Positions 12,298 to 25,119 of a DNA stretch of 64,000 bases are shown here, piece by piece. A model generated the notes under the pieces. The model had not been told where the DNA came from. It did no database searches and saw only the letters and a list, made by a program, of their open reading frames with translations. Origin of the DNA: Bedellia somnulentella (lineage: Eukaryota > Arthropoda > Insecta > Lepidoptera > Bedelliidae); contig OY755176.1 in NCBI GenBank assembly GCA_963576735.1, positions 10,029,423 to 10,093,422 of the forward strand, given 5' to 3'. The position numbers and the translations under genes are program-made. Positions within the stretch are counted from its first letter, which is position 1; every line of letters begins with the position of its first letter.

Positions 12298-12761
12298 AAT
12301 AGAAATCTAAAATTGACTTCTTAGTTCGAAGTATGTAAAAATGAAACGAACGATTCAAATAATGAGCATAATTTATTAGTATTACAAATGACTGCAATGT
12401 GAATGTATTCTTTTAAGCAGCGCTATGTCTTTCGTAAATAGACGAAGCAAATAACAAAAGTAGCAATCAGATTCAAACAAATAAAGAAGGCAGCCAAGTT
12501 TCCCGACCGCAGTGGCACTTCTCGCCGAACACTACAAATTCTTAGATTCAGAATTAAAAAGAAAAAAAAACATGTACTTATCATCGATCTATCTTTCGAA
12601 ACGGAAGTTATCAAGCTGTTGGACAAAAGACTGGTTTGGCATTCAATGTTGTTGGATCAAGAGTCCAATTGTGGCTCGTAATCAAACTAATTTAATGAAT
12701 GTTAATACGATTTTAAAGCTTTCGTTCTTTTGTCTTGAATCGGATGAATTTTATCTGCTGA

Positions 12762-12815
12762 CTTTTTGAAGCAATTTATCATTATAAGTTTAGTACTTCA
12801 AATTGCTTCAAAAAG
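12762..12815. repeat. Perfect 16-bp inverted repeat (hairpin)
   Basis: CTTTTTGAAGCAATTT (12762-12777) and AAATTGCTTCAAAAAG (12800-12815) with a 22-bp loop. No gene adjoins it; function unknown. Confidence 0.6.
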
Positions 12816-13753
12816 AATTCCTATATATATTTTCCACAACCACACAATGGTTAGCTGACTTAATCTATCAGATCTCCATGAACATTGTCAAGTAGTCAAT
12901 CGTTGAGGTATCACTCCAAAAAAATTATGGCACATTTATAAGGACTAATAAAATTCGCCATTTTCTTTGGTATAACCAAGATAGATAGAGTATAACTAAT
13001 AACTAAGGCACAGTAAGATTCTTCTAAATTCGTTAACCTAATTGAGATTAGTTTTCGATAGAATGTCATTTTATATTTTATTTGTTAAAACTGCTTTATT
13101 AATATTGTAAGTAATTTGTGTTATGTTGTGTAATAGAGTGTTTCTATGTAGTCTACATAAATCGATAGTATTTTTTATACTTCTTTGATTTCGAGTCTTA
13201 TTGCTAAATGAAGATCGTTATTGATATTGGCTTACATGTGATTTGCATTGATATTGGCGTACATGACTATAATGTTATTTAAATCAACGGTATAACATAG
13301 AGCTTACAAACATACTTATTTAGTCTAGGAGTAAAAAATATATTATTGGAAATAAAATTTAAAACGGCCCAGTAAAGCACATTTTATCTCATTATTTTAT
13401 GAGTAATTTAATTGTTGTTAAGAATAATTTTTAATACATACTAAAATAAGCATAACTTGGAGAACTGCTATTTTAATAATCTAGGAGCCGAATTGGTTTC
13501 GTTCTTGGAATTAGTATCAAAGTGTGTACATGTCCTCTGAGACTAGCATTATTAGCCTCTGTCATAGTCTGCGTTCCTTTTAGCTGAATTTACGTTAAGG
13601 TAAACGTACGTAGGTAAACTGTGCCGTCTAAATGGCCAGAGCCTTATTCTTTCGAATCGTTTCGTGTTCGGTTCCCAGGGGTCCACTGAGAAAATCAATT
13701 TGTGAGATATCTTACATATTGGTAAGAATGTTACAGAATGAACTACTTGATTA

Positions 13754-14002
13754 TACATACATATTTGATTATACTCACGGATATAAATACTTAGAAGGGG
13801 TAGCCAGAGCGTCAGAATAAGAAATACCTCAGCCACTTTGGAAGTTGAGGGGGCAAAAGATTGTAAAATAAAGATTCTTGGTGATGGATCTCCAACAGCA
13901 TCGCCCAAAAATCCCTTAAGAAGCCCTAATACCCATAGTCTTATGATCACCCATGGGAAGAAATGGGGTAGTGCTTTTCTAAGCCGACACTACACAGCTT
14001 AA
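13754..14002 (-). mobile_element. SINE-B copy
   Basis: Near full length, with small changes near the tail (TATAAATACTTAGAAGGGG in plus-strand reading). Its head abuts a SINE-D fragment at 14015-14165. Confidence 0.7.
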
Positions 14003-14014
14003 ACTACATAGCTA

Positions 14015-14165
14015 CTTGATTATCCAAAGATTAGGATGATACAGTGCTTTGGAGGGCACATCTAGTAGACCGCCCCAACTTCTATGACGGTAGCACAAAA
14101 CCAGCGTGGTGGCCAATGGCTAAACTCGTAACAGGGTAGGCACAAGCCCCTCGGTGTGTCTATTC
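14015..14165 (+). mobile_element. SINE-D fragment
   Basis: Diverged body only: TGATTATCCAAAGATTAGGA, CAGTGCTTTGGAGGGCACAT and GGTAGGCACAAGCCCCTCGG. The tRNA-like head is absent. Confidence 0.55.
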
Positions 14166-14812
14166 ACGATGTGATTAAAATTCGAGAAAAATAAACGTAC
14201 CAGGAAAGGAGAAGGACTGCGATGACATAAATGGTTAAATATGGCGAATATAATACACATTATGAATAAAGACATAACTTACTTTTAATGTATGTTTAAA
14301 TGTGTGTTGATAATAACTAAATACGGTCCAAATAGCAAACGAGTCAACGTCGTCTATTAAGAGTGTGTTTTTTATTTTAATTACGAGAAAGATAAGCATC
14401 TAAATATTTTGATAAGAGCTTGGATTAAGTCGAATTCTTTTTACGACCATGTCTAAATACCTTCACCGAGTTCCTAGAATTAATTAATATTTTACTCTGC
14501 TCATTTGATACAATTTTCAGAACCCGTTTAAGAGATTCTTACTAACAAATAGTTCGAAATGATGTCTGATATTTCTCCTGAACATTAATGATATCCATAG
14601 CAATAAGATTATTCTCGTTTTATGAGTTATGAGTTTTAGGCATCTATCAGTAGAAACCGAAACGTTCTGCTAGCAATATTTGTAGATCTTTGCAAATGAT
14701 ATGGTTTAAGTAATTTACCCGTATTTTTCGTCTTTAGTAATCTTGTTTGTTTTTAATAAGTATATTATAATTTATACATTAAATTTAAAAGATCTCTACA
14801 TTGTATTTTTTA

Positions 14813-14932
14813 GATACATACATATACTCAGGCCATTAGTTCTCATTGGGGTAGGCAGATACTATCAATCGCTATTTTGTACGATCCTGGCAAACCTCTC
14901 GAGCAATATATTCATATATGCTCTTTTATTAG
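14813..14932 (-). mobile_element. RTE LINE 3' end fragment
   Basis: About 120 bp with the tail TACATACATATACTCAGGCCATTAGTTCTCATTGG... (plus-strand reading, first part only) and the C-terminal coding end; an internal deletion removes the KRLMDVNEA segment. Confidence 0.65.
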
Positions 14933-15261
14933 ATAAAGGATATGTTTTTTTAACTTTACGATTATTGAAAAAAAACATTTAACAGTTTTTTTTTAACAAT
15001 ACATATACTTTATTTGTTAAGTTATTGTATTCGCAGTAAGAGGACCTGCTTTTTGCCAAAATAGCGTATGTATACACATGATAGAAGACAAGCTTATAAC
15101 AATTTTATACAAAACTTTTATAATTAGTAATACAAATTCTGATACGAATGGTGCCTTATGATCTTTTTGCCTTGGGGCCACTTTACGAAAAACAAGATGA
15201 GACTCAAAACTTATTGTGTAGTGTCCGCTTAAATTAGCACTTATCGACTTATCTTGCATGG

Positions 15262-15600
15262 GTGCCTTAAAGGCGACTTAGAGAATTGACGCTTTTGAAG
15301 TGATTGTTGGGCGATGTGACTAGACATACGACCGATTTCTGAATTAAGTATTCCAGCTGAGAACTACTTAAGTATCGTTCTGTCGCATTGAAAAACGATA
15401 CCTACTTAAGTCGTTCTCAGCTTGAATACTCAATTCAGAAATCGGGCGATAGACACCTATCACATCACAAACATTCTTTATTTTACAATCTTTGCCCCAC
15501 TCCTGTTTTTAAAGTACGTTAGGAATATCTAAATCCGAAGGTTCAGTTACCTCTTTTTTGGGATTTAAAGTCGTGAGTACCTATATGTATATGTATATCA
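15262..15600 (+). mobile_element. SINE-B copy interrupted by a foldback element
   Basis: The left part (GCCTTAAAGGCGACTTAGAG ... GTTGGGCGATGTGAC) and right part (CACATCACAAACATTCTTTA ... AAAGTCGTGAG) flank the palindromic element at 15332-15445, which therefore inserted later. Confidence 0.55.
15332..15445. mobile_element. Foldback MITE-like element, copy 2, nested in SINE-B
   Basis: Same arms as copy 1 with a shorter loop (GTCGCATTGAAAA). It splits a SINE-B copy. TAGACA occurs at 15321-15326 and 15449-15454 and could be the target duplication, in which case the element ends are a few bases outside the clear palindrome. Confidence 0.65.
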
Positions 15601-16115
15601 AAATTGTATGAATTGTTAGGATCAATGAACTGCTATCATATAAAGTATAGACGAGACACCGCGGTTACGTTTCCAACTAAAACTTATAGCTTATGTGAGT
15701 AATTTAACCCGATATCCATAACACAATTTATATGCGTCATAAATAAAACTGATGGCCCCAAACTCTTTTTATAGGCAATGGCCTATTAGTTTAGGAGTTT
15801 TGACAGAATAATGGGAAACAAATTTCAAGTTTTATATAAACGACTATTTACGGTTCGGTTCCCACGAAGTTCTTATTGATTTATATTACTTCTGATATAA
15901 TAAGTAGGTGTAGTTAAACTTTTATTTGAACGTTAGTATTTATGTTTGGTTTTTTATAATAAATAATACTTACTTTGAGGTTTTCATGAACAAAAAGATT
16001 TAAAATACTTATTTTACTTTTGTGTTAATAAATATCTTAGATAATTACCAGTTCGCCTATCACGGAATAAAAGCCGTTCTACAAAAGACAGCATTTTTGG
16101 ACAATTTTACAAAAA

Positions 16116-16475
16116 ACCAACCATGATAGCCCAATGGGTAGAACACTCGGTTATCGTGCAAACGACTAGTGTTCAAATCCTGGGTCGGGCCTACACCAAT
16201 TTGTCTTTTCTAAGGACATATGTGTGGTTAATTTATCATGATTGTTAACGGTGAGGTAAAACATCGTGAGGAAACCCACATGGTTGCGTTGTACTTAGTC
16301 ATGTGACAGTGTATTCGTACATAACGGCGATAGGCCTACCTCCTATCACGTGAGTACACTGTCCATGCAAAAAGTGGGTACTCTGAACAAAAGGTGACAA
16401 AGTCACCTGATGTTCAGAAGTATTAGTACCTCTGCCAACCCCTTCGGGGATATTCGGCGTGAACGTTTATGTTAT
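16116..16475 (+). mobile_element. SINE-C copy, full length
   Basis: Sense-strand copy from ACCATGATAGCCCAATGGGT through CAAATCCTGGGTCGGGCCTA to TTCGGCGTGAACGTTTATGT. A few substitutions only. Confidence 0.75.
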
Positions 16476-16591
16476 TTTTACAAAAAGAGTAAGCTTAAGA
16501 GTTCTTAGCTTAGCTTTAAGAATGGTAAACGGTTTCATTACAACCTGATATTGTAGGTGTTGTAAAAGATCGTTATAAGTTTGTTTACATT

Positions 16592-16830
16592 ACATATATT
16601 CATGCCCATAAATCCCAAACAGAGGTAACCAGAGATTTATAGCTAGAAACTCCTCCATTTGGATGTTGATAGGGGAGATGATGGTAGAAATAAAGTATGC
16701 CGTGTAGTGCCGGCTAAGAATGTCACTACCCTTTCTAACCACGGTATGGGATATAGGTATGGGGCGTTTTTTAAGTGGTTTTTGGGCAAAGCGGTTGGAG
16801 ACTCATCCAACGATACTTTATATTTGTTTA
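16592..16830. mobile_element. Two SINE-B halves in opposite orientation
   Basis: 16592-16697 is the tail half of a minus-sense copy (tail ACATATATTCATGCCCATAA, then GGTAACCAGAG and GATGATGGTAGAAATAAAG). From 16698 a plus-sense head begins (GCCGTGTAGTGCCGGCTAAG) and continues to GGTTGGAGACTCATC. This arrangement needs an inversion or insertion of one copy into another. Confidence 0.5.
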
Positions 16831-18221
16831 CAGTGCAGATTATATACTTCTTTTTACATAACGGTATCTTTTATTTGCAATTATTGTCATTATAGGCTGC
16901 GGTCAACTTACAAAGGGTCAGTCAGCGACTCTTAATCATCGATTCATACAACCCTAGGTTATGTAACATGGGGGAAAGATGGTAATAGAATACGTAGCTG
17001 TCAATGGCTCACTAATATATTAGTTCATTTTCTAATTATGAGCCCCTTTTATTACAAGGTCCATTTTCTTAAATCATATACAGAAACAGGGTAGTGCCTG
17101 TCTAAGTCTTTTTTAGAAACTTAAGGCAGCTCAAACGTAAAAAAAGAGACCTGGGTTTTTCTTAATTGTTTTTTTTAATTTTTAATTTTGAGACTATTGT
17201 TGACCATTAACCATTGCTAGGATAGCTAATTAACCTGTGAATAAGAAGTGGTATTCCAGTTATCCATATTATAGTGTCGAAATTGAAATATCCTTTAGGA
17301 CTATGAGACAAATTGTCATAAAATAAAAATAAAATTCATTTATTTCAGGCAACGGTGACCCATATACTAGTTCTTATGCTACTGTTTTATAATAAGTACA
17401 ACAGTTTGCAGTTGCTCGGTACCGGTTTAAAATAGCAATAATTATGAAATATTTATAATATTGCTATATATTAATAATAATATAAATATTTTATCCCGCG
17501 CGGGTGTCGTAAGATGCGACTGAGGTAGGGTATTGGGATATTTTATGTAATTGTTCGGCGATTTCAACAATCCTTTATTTTAATATGTTTTCCTACATAT
17601 TTTCCAGCTGAAACCAATAATGGTTAAAGAATTTCTAGTTATAAAGCTCGGACTAACCATATTTTTATAGCCGTGCGTGAGTAAGTGAATAATTGTAATA
17701 ATATAGTTTAATATATATAGTATATATATTTCGCTTTATATTGTATTTCACAACTTCTACAGCGAGAAGCTAAAAGCAAGAGAATATATTCTTTGAGAGA
17801 GAACTAAAACCATACAGTATTGTTTATTTCTGTGGGATGCATTCGTCTCGAGAACAAAATACACGTCTATGTCTCGAGGGCACTATTTGGCTCTTGTTAG
17901 TTTACGACGCATATTAATCTTGCTTTAATTAGTTCATATAAACATATATTTATAAAATTAAGAGCATAGAACCGTGTCAAGTAGGGTAAGAGACAGCACA
18001 AAGAAGATATATAGGGCATGAGTGAAAATTTAATTCCTATAAGGATTTCATAGCAGATAGCAGTGATATTTAATTGTTGAATGATTCTAAGGATGTATGT
18101 ATTTTGCCTTGCAATGTTATTTTTAAATAAAAATAAGGAAGATAAATTAATAGAGGTATATCGTTTACATCCAAACTTTTCGATTCATATGTAGCAATTA
18201 GACTTTTCAGAGTATGTATAA

Positions 18222-18658
18222 AAAACCCAATTATACGTGTCTAAATCTTCGGGTGCATTTCAATTTCAATCTATTCGAAATCTATGTCGTATTAAACCTT
18301 TAAGCTATATAAACGAACATAAATGGTGGAGTAAAATTCATTCTAAAAGCTCAATACCGGACTCCACCAAACTTGATACTGGACCATTCAACGGGACAAA
18401 TAGACCACAAACGGAAATAAACACTGAATTTGCAACGCAAATCGCACTGCAGTGTTCCAGTGCAGAGCTTTTTGTGCACGGGTTAAAAGAAACCTTCTTA
18501 TTAGCATATTCCATCGGATTCCGCCCAGCTCACTACGTTAAAAATAACTTCCTCTATTTTAAAATTTGCTACAATACATTACCGATTAAAAGCACTGTAA
18601 CAACCGATTTATCGGCGTATAAAATGTTGTTTCATGACATTATTCACGATAGCTAGAC
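18222..18658 (+). other. 146-codon open frame lacking an early ATG, coding status unknown
   Basis: The frame is open for 145 sense codons between TAA (18219-18221) and TAG (18656-18658), the longest stop-free stretch here outside the RTE copies. It includes FATQIALQCSSAELFVHGLK and FRPAHYVKNNFLYFKICYN. The first in-frame ATG is near the end, so it would have to be an internal exon or a decayed remnant, and the acceptor-like TTTTCAG at 18204-18210 lies before the in-frame stop. No family is recognised. In DNA this AT-rich a chance frame of this size is uncommon but possible. Confidence 0.2.
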
Positions 18659-18834
18659 GCTGGGCGAAAAGCTTTCGTATCATTTTCCTATAATTATTAC
18701 ACGGTTATGTCACAACACTCTAAGAACACACTTAACAGGGCACTTGAGTAAATATTTCATTCAATATTCAATGGCAATATTAAAATAAATTTATTTTGGT
18801 TTATTGTTATACGGTGTGATGTTCTATAACAGTG

Positions 18835-19690
18835 TGCACATCGCTCGATGCGCGCGCGAGACTGACCGAACCGAAGTTAACTGACTGAACCCCCGTGCAG
18901 AGTTGCCAGTAGTATCCGAACGCTGTTGCCCTTAAATAATTTAAGCAAAGTGTTTTTTTTGTATTTACAGTATACTTGTTCTATTTTGTAAAACATACTA
19001 CATATTTTATTAATTAATAATTTATTTTAATGTTTTAAGAGTGGCTTGATAGATTTTCTTCTCTCTATTTTGTTTGAATTATAGTAACGTAATAACAAAA
19101 TAATATCAAATAAATATAAAGTGGAATGATTATCTAGTGGCTTTACTTAAGAACACATATATACATATACTCACGGCTATTAATCCCTAAAATGGGTAGC
19201 CAGAGCTAAGGAATTAGAAATTCCTGTTTTGCTTTTTGCTTGGAAAGTTAAAGAGAAAGAGCGAGAAAGAGAGACATTTATTCGCTATTAGGTGGGGAAA
19301 ATATGGTAAATAAGGGTTGTTGGTGATGGGTCTCCAACCACATCGCCCAAAAATCCCTTAAAAGCCCCAATACCATTAGTCGCCTCTTACGTACACCCAC
19401 CGGAAGAAATGGGGTAGTGCTATTCTAAGTATGTATGTAGGTTCATTAACGTTCTTTTACATAAAAAAAGGTAACAATTTGTGATTTCTACTATCATTTA
19501 TGTTTTTTAATTCCATAGTTCATGTTTAAATAATTATTAACTTAAAATACTTAAAAAGAAGCAAAATACTATAACTCTGGCAACTCTACCTCATTCTGGG
19601 AGAGCCGATAAGGGTTCGTTTCGTTCATTGTCCCGGCGGGCCCGGCGCAGCGCGGCGCGCGTATTATAATAACGTTTCGTTACAGTTGGT
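18835..19690. repeat. Possible composite repeat with inverted GC-rich ends
   Basis: AGAGTTGCCAG at 18900-18910 and its reverse complement at 19576-19586, each next to a GC-rich block (CGATGCGCGCGCGAGAC; CCGGCGCAGCGCGGCGCGCG) and a loosely similar GAACGAAACGAACCC-type stretch. A SINE-B copy lies between. The pairing is partial, so this is tentative. Confidence 0.3.
19154..19432 (-). mobile_element. SINE-B copy with an internal purine insertion
   Basis: Full-length match except that about 45 bp of GAGAAAGA-type purine-rich sequence (19249-19290) is added in the middle. Confidence 0.7.
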
Positions 19691-20777
19691 AGCATACGCT
19701 GTTATATTTCCAGCCAACAAATACAATGTACCTAATGTACGTCATACTTCCATCTCTTGATGTAGTTATAATAATGATTCATATAGTATTATTTACCATT
19801 TTAATTTTTATTCATTATAAAAATGGTTTTATTAAATGCATTAAAAAATAAACAATAAACATTAGTTAATTGAACTGTTTTCTTTAATTTCGCCTTCGAG
19901 ATCGGTCCATCCAGGCGTTTAGGAGAATTGATGTCACAAAACAAGCGAAATTCAAAAGTCGGGGGTATATGGGGCTTCGCTCCATCCAATAATTAAACAA
20001 ATTGTTAGTATATATGACGGTTATGTGTCAATAAACGTTTAGTCAACGTATATTTAGAGATATACTAAATATATTATTTTTATTAAAAATATAAACTTCA
20101 CGATGTGAATTATTTACATGTTCTAAAATTATCACTGTTAGAAATTTATGATTTCTGAAACTATATCATTATTTTATGTTAGTTATATCCTAAATAATTT
20201 TATAATAATATACATAATTTTATAATAATAGCATACGTGAAATGAAATGTTACGTTTGAAAAAAAAAAACAGCGCCATCTTGTAACCGGTTGACAAACCA
20301 CCACAACTACAAGCTACCTACTTCCAAATACTTAATTCCGTTTGTCCAAATATATAAACAACTTTTTTGAACAAACTGAACTGCTTGAAACTGCAGAATG
20401 TTACTTGGGCGATGGAGTTTGTTACTTCAAATTAGATTCCGTATTTAAGTTTAATTCTTAAAATACGAAGAAGAAATTATAAATTAGATCAGGTTAAATT
20501 AAGTATTTTATTGTCAAGCCATAGTAACACTAAATATCTTCTTCGATAATCTATTCTCAATCGTATACCTGATAAAAACTTAAAAATTAATACCAGAGTA
20601 TATGTGCACGTGTGTAAACTCTTTTATATGTGACAAAATATAACTTTATGTAGACTAATATGATACTACTTTTGCAGATTTCACTAGAGCTACAGGAACT
20701 GGTAGCTTGACCACCTACAGTTAGTGTACAACAAGGATGCAGGTTTTCTTATTAGTCTCATTTTGTCTAACTTTTTA

Positions 20778-20945
20778 CGCCGTATTTTCCCCGAAATGTT
20801 GTTGAGGTAATAATACTTCTGAACTTCACATATCACTTTTGTCACCTGGTGTTCAGACTTTCGAGTACCCACTTTTTGGTTGGATTGTGTGTATTAATAT
20901 GATAAGATAAGGGAATGAGCTATCGCTACTTAAATGTGTTTTAAA
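20778..20945 (-). mobile_element. Degraded SINE-C fragment
   Basis: Plus reading has CGCCGTATTTTCCCCGAAAT, TAATACTTCTGAACTTCACA and GTCACCTGGTGTTCAGA in consensus order, then decays. Confidence 0.5.
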
Positions 20946-21104
20946 CCTCAATTTAGTCAGTTTACCGTTGTCATTCATTACTAATTCAAAATTTATATAA
21001 TGAAAAATAAAGATATTAAAGGCATATAATAGTTAATGTAATAGTAACCTTGACAGGGTTTACTCATTGTATTATTGTGAAATACAAACAAACGGATTAG
21101 AATC

Positions 21105-21290
21105 GCACTAGCCCGATTCTACCTTCGGGTGTCGTAAGAGGCAACTCAGTGGTAGTGCGGCTTTTTAAGTGATTGTTGGTCGATTCGGTTGGCGACATAT
21201 TTCCCCACACCAAAAGTGGCAGAAGAATTCTGAAACTCTGGATACCCCTTTTTGGGATTTATAGCCGAAAGCCGTAATTGAAATTTTACA
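21105..21290 (+). mobile_element. SINE-B copy, head missing
   Basis: GGGTGTCGTAAGAGGCAACT, TGATTGTTGGTCGATTCGGT and TACCCCTTTTTGGGATTTAT follow the consensus order; the tail is degraded. Confidence 0.6.
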
Positions 21291-21555
21291 AAAAATGTGT
21301 TTCTACCCATATGCCTATTATATATATTTTTAAAATTTTTCCGGCTATTCATCGCATCGTACGCCATCTCACTATCAACTACTGCATTGAAAGTATATTT
21401 CTTAGTTGTTTGTTGAAAATACTACAGATGGAGCTGTTTGTAAACGCAGCCTCTTAAGACTGTGTCAGACGGGTACCAATTCATTAACTCAATAGATGGA
21501 GTTATCGGGTCTATAAATAACTACTCGCCATATTTAAAGAAACTATAAATGAAAT

Positions 21556-21762
21556 GCTGTGTAGTGTCGGCTTAGAATAGCACTACCCCTTTCTACCCAC
21601 GGGTGCCGCAAGGGTATAGGGCTTTTTAAGTGGTTTTTCGGCGATGCTGTTGAAGACCCATCACCAACGATACTTTATGCCGACCATCTTCTCCCTCTTT
21701 CTAGCTCTGAAGCTCTGAAGGGGTACCTTTTTTGGGATTTATGGCCGTGAGTATATGTGTGT
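21556..21762 (+). mobile_element. SINE-B copy
   Basis: Sense-strand copy starting TGCTGTGTAGTGTCGGCTTA and ending TTATGGCCGTGAGTATATGT; a short internal deletion removes part of the CCACTTTTGG region. Confidence 0.7.
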
Positions 21763-22177
21763 ATTTAACGAAACTAAAAATGAAAATTGATACGTGCTAT
21801 CTCAGATGTTAAATAATAATGAAACCATATCGATAATTTTGGTCTTCAAATACTAAGATAAAACTAATAAATAAAGGATAAATAAATACAAATAAATAAT
21901 CCCCACATGAGGTTTTCATGAACAAAAACATTTAAATTACTAAGATAAAATTTTTAGTTTTAAAAACCATCGCGTTAAACATTAACTCATTTCCTCAACT
22001 TCAACTTTGAGTATTTTTTATCCATTGGTTGGAAGGATGGAGAATTTGTTTTTAGAAATCAATCATACTCAGTTTTGGCTGGATGAGATTTTTGGTAGCT
22101 TTCAATGTCAACCGGACTTAATGTTTTAGCGCAATTCTATAAAGATTCTCAACATCATACTATGACGAATCTATACA

Positions 22178-22790
22178 TAACATACATACATATGCTAACG
22201 CCATTAGCTCCCATTGGGTTAGGGCATAGACTATTGATCACCACTTCGTACCATCCTGGGTAACCCCTCGAGCTTCATCTACATTCATCAATCTTAAGAT
22301 TACGGATGACTGCCTTATTGAGCATATTCTCTATTTTATTTAAATGTGCCCTCAGTGGTCATCTTCCACTGACATGACCACCCACATTGGCTCTCTATAT
22401 AACTTTTACCAATTTTCTATCCTTCATCCTCTCTATGTGCCCGAACCATCTCAACATTCCTTTTTCTATATTTTTTACAATATCATCTTACACGCCACAC
22501 CTTTCACGAATTACACCATTTCTCACTCGATCACATATTCTAACATTACAACCTCCTCGTCTTTACTACATTTACTCTACTCTCATGATTCCTTCCTTCG
22601 GGAATTTTCAGACACCAACTTTCTATTCGTAGAGTACTTATTGCTCCATTTACCGCATTATCCTTTTTGACTCTTCTTTCGAAGTCTCCATCACACATTT
22701 CCATCCCTAGTAAACAAACTTCCCAGATATACAAACTCCTTCACTTGTTCCAACTTCTTACTACAAATCGCAATCACGCATTCTTTACTT
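22178..22790 (-). mobile_element. RTE LINE 3' fragment, diverged
   Basis: Similarity to the longest copy runs from the tail at 22178 to the region of VIAIDGK (near 22790), but with many substitutions and small deletions that break the frame (for example the KKHESRV region is rearranged). It is older than the 10418, 26732 and 43210 copies. Confidence 0.75.
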
Positions 22791-23007
22791 ACGGTATTCT
22801 TAGTTTTTAAGTTGTATCTATTCGTTTATTCCAGTTTGTAATGTGAATGTAATTAAGAGTGTAAGAAAACAGTTGACTTTACTTGATTATTGTTTATATG
22901 TTTTTTCATTATTTGTACCTTGTAATTAATCAAAAGAAAGCTGCATTGATTATCCCAGACGTTCAATTTTATAATAAATAAATTAAATTCCTATTACTGT
23001 CTGACTG

Positions 23008-23232
23008 CAATGTAATGTCAGCTTAGAATAGCCCATTTCTTCCCATTAGTAATCATAAGAGGTGACTAAGTTTATCGGTGCTTTTTAAGTGATTTTTGAG
23101 CGATGCGGTTGGAAACCCACCACCAAAAATATTTATTTTACAGTCTTTTCCCCATTTAGCTTCCAAAAGTGGCTGAAGAATTTTCTTATGCTGGAGCTCT
23201 GGTTACCCCTTTTAAGGATTTTTAGTATTATG
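23008..23232 (+). mobile_element. SINE-B copy, tail degraded
   Basis: Sense-strand copy with TGTAATGTCAGCTTAGAATA and GGTTACCCCTTTTAAGGATT; the terminal GTGAG and ATGT repeats are lost. Confidence 0.6.
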
Positions 23233-23617
23233 TACTGCCTGACTGACTGGCGGATTGTCGCATCACCTTGTATTGCTTCACTCATTTACGAATAATTAGA
23301 ATTACAAAAACATTTCTCTTACTTTATTATTTAGGATAGTTACTCCAAGCATGGAATTGATATTTTGATTGAAATATAAGTTAAAACAAGGAACCGTAAG
23401 CAATTTCGCTTTTGAGGGTTTTTATTGTAGACTATTTTTAACAAATATTTTAAGGCACTAAAATACCCTAAAGATAGGGAAAAGTTCAAAAGGTATTAAG
23501 CGTTAATACCCTTTAAAGTTTGAAAGGGATACCCCTTCTAATCACGAAACGTTTCCGATGAGATTGCTCTCATCAACAGTAAATCCAACTAAAAAGGTTA
23601 ACCTTCCTACTACGTTT

Positions 23618-23795
23618 CTGCTAATTCTGGACATGACATGAGATCTTCGATTTCTGAATCTCGGAGTACCCACGTTTTGCTCTGACAGTGCATTCACGTG
23701 ATAGGCATAACGTTATCGTTATTTTGTACGAATACAGTGTCACACGATTAAGTGCAACTCTACCATGTTTATTCTTGATGTTTTTCTTGCCATTA
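23618..23795 (-). mobile_element. Degraded SINE-C fragment
   Basis: GAGTACCCACGTTTTGCTCT, GACAGTGCATTCACGTGATA and TTTGTACGAATACAGTGTCA (plus reading) mark the middle of the element. Confidence 0.5.
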
Positions 23796-25119
23796 ACTTA
23801 CAAAAGTCCAAAAAAATACAGCATATAATTCAAAATGTTTAATTCATTTTTATACAGAAATGGTATAAATGTATATAATACATCATTGTTTAGTCTACTT
23901 TCTTACAATTGTATACAACACTTATACACTAAGTTAAATCGTATAAATTTAGCTAAAACTGACTGGTATGTATTAAAGTAATTGTCTTGCCTTCATCTTA
24001 AAGCAAAACAACTTTGTAATACACTAATATATCATTTCGACATAACTGAATCATTATTAGAGAATCATTTCATCTTTATGGTAAAATTATTTCTTTTTGA
24101 AAAACAACCTTACGAATGATAATATTGTAATATGGGTTCAAAATAAACTGATGAAATATAATTATTAATTCAGTGATTTATAAATTGAGTTAAATGAATG
24201 TCAAGTTCATGATTTCCTCCAAAGCTGGTATTAATTGGTAGCACTTAAAATACCAGCAAATAAGAAAGGTGTTCAAAAATCCATGACCGAATAAAAACTT
24301 TGTCAGTGAAAGACTGCTTATTTCGAACTTGTTCCAATTATTGACCTTGATATATTTTTTTACATAACCATTGCAGATCATAGCTGCAAATGTGTGGAAG
24401 ACATACAGTTGTAATAACTATGATAAAATAGTAATGACACTTTTACAAATCTAGGTCTACGTAAAGCTGGAAACTGGGACGGGACAAAGACTTACATTTA
24501 ATATAATTATTATTGAAAATGGACGGATACTGAGGTAGCTTATGATATAAAGATATAATACGAAGGAATACACATTCTGAATAAGGCCGTAAAATAAAAT
24601 AAAATTTTCTGTTTTTTAATGATGTTGTCATTGCCAAAAATACATTTTCATTTGTATGATGGGCCAATGAAAACTACAATTAAACCTTATTTACACCCTG
24701 GTATATATTTACAATTTATTTGTCTAAGTACTCCTTAATTCTAATTGAGCCTAGCCCTTGGAATGTGATGCATGAATTCACCAACTTGAGCTATTTGTCT
24801 ACCCTACAAAATAAATAGCTTTTTATTTCTTTTAGGGTAAAGCTCAACAATCAGTTTGGTATTTTATATCTACAAACGCCATAAAACTAATGGTAAATTA
24901 GGCCTCTCTAGATTGCAATATTTAAAATTATCAATTTTTTTGTTATTGTTTAGGAAAATGTTTTTTTACTAGTTAAATATAAGTCTTAGTGTTTTTATAT
25001 TGATTGAGCATATGGTAAAAAAAAATGTTTGGAAGTTTATTTTTTAAATCGGTTTTAACATTGCAACCTATCTGGGCCAATGAATAGTTCCAAACCTACT
25101 TATAAAACAAATATATCGG

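Noticed and set aside
13552..13950. 132-codon open frame (minus)
   Set aside because: It covers a SINE-B copy and its flank; the peptide follows the repeat sequence and has no independent support. The frame at 8973-9257 was rejected for the same reason.
22344..22670. 108-codon open frame (plus) as a gene
   Set aside because: Antisense of the diverged RTE fragment at 22178-22790.
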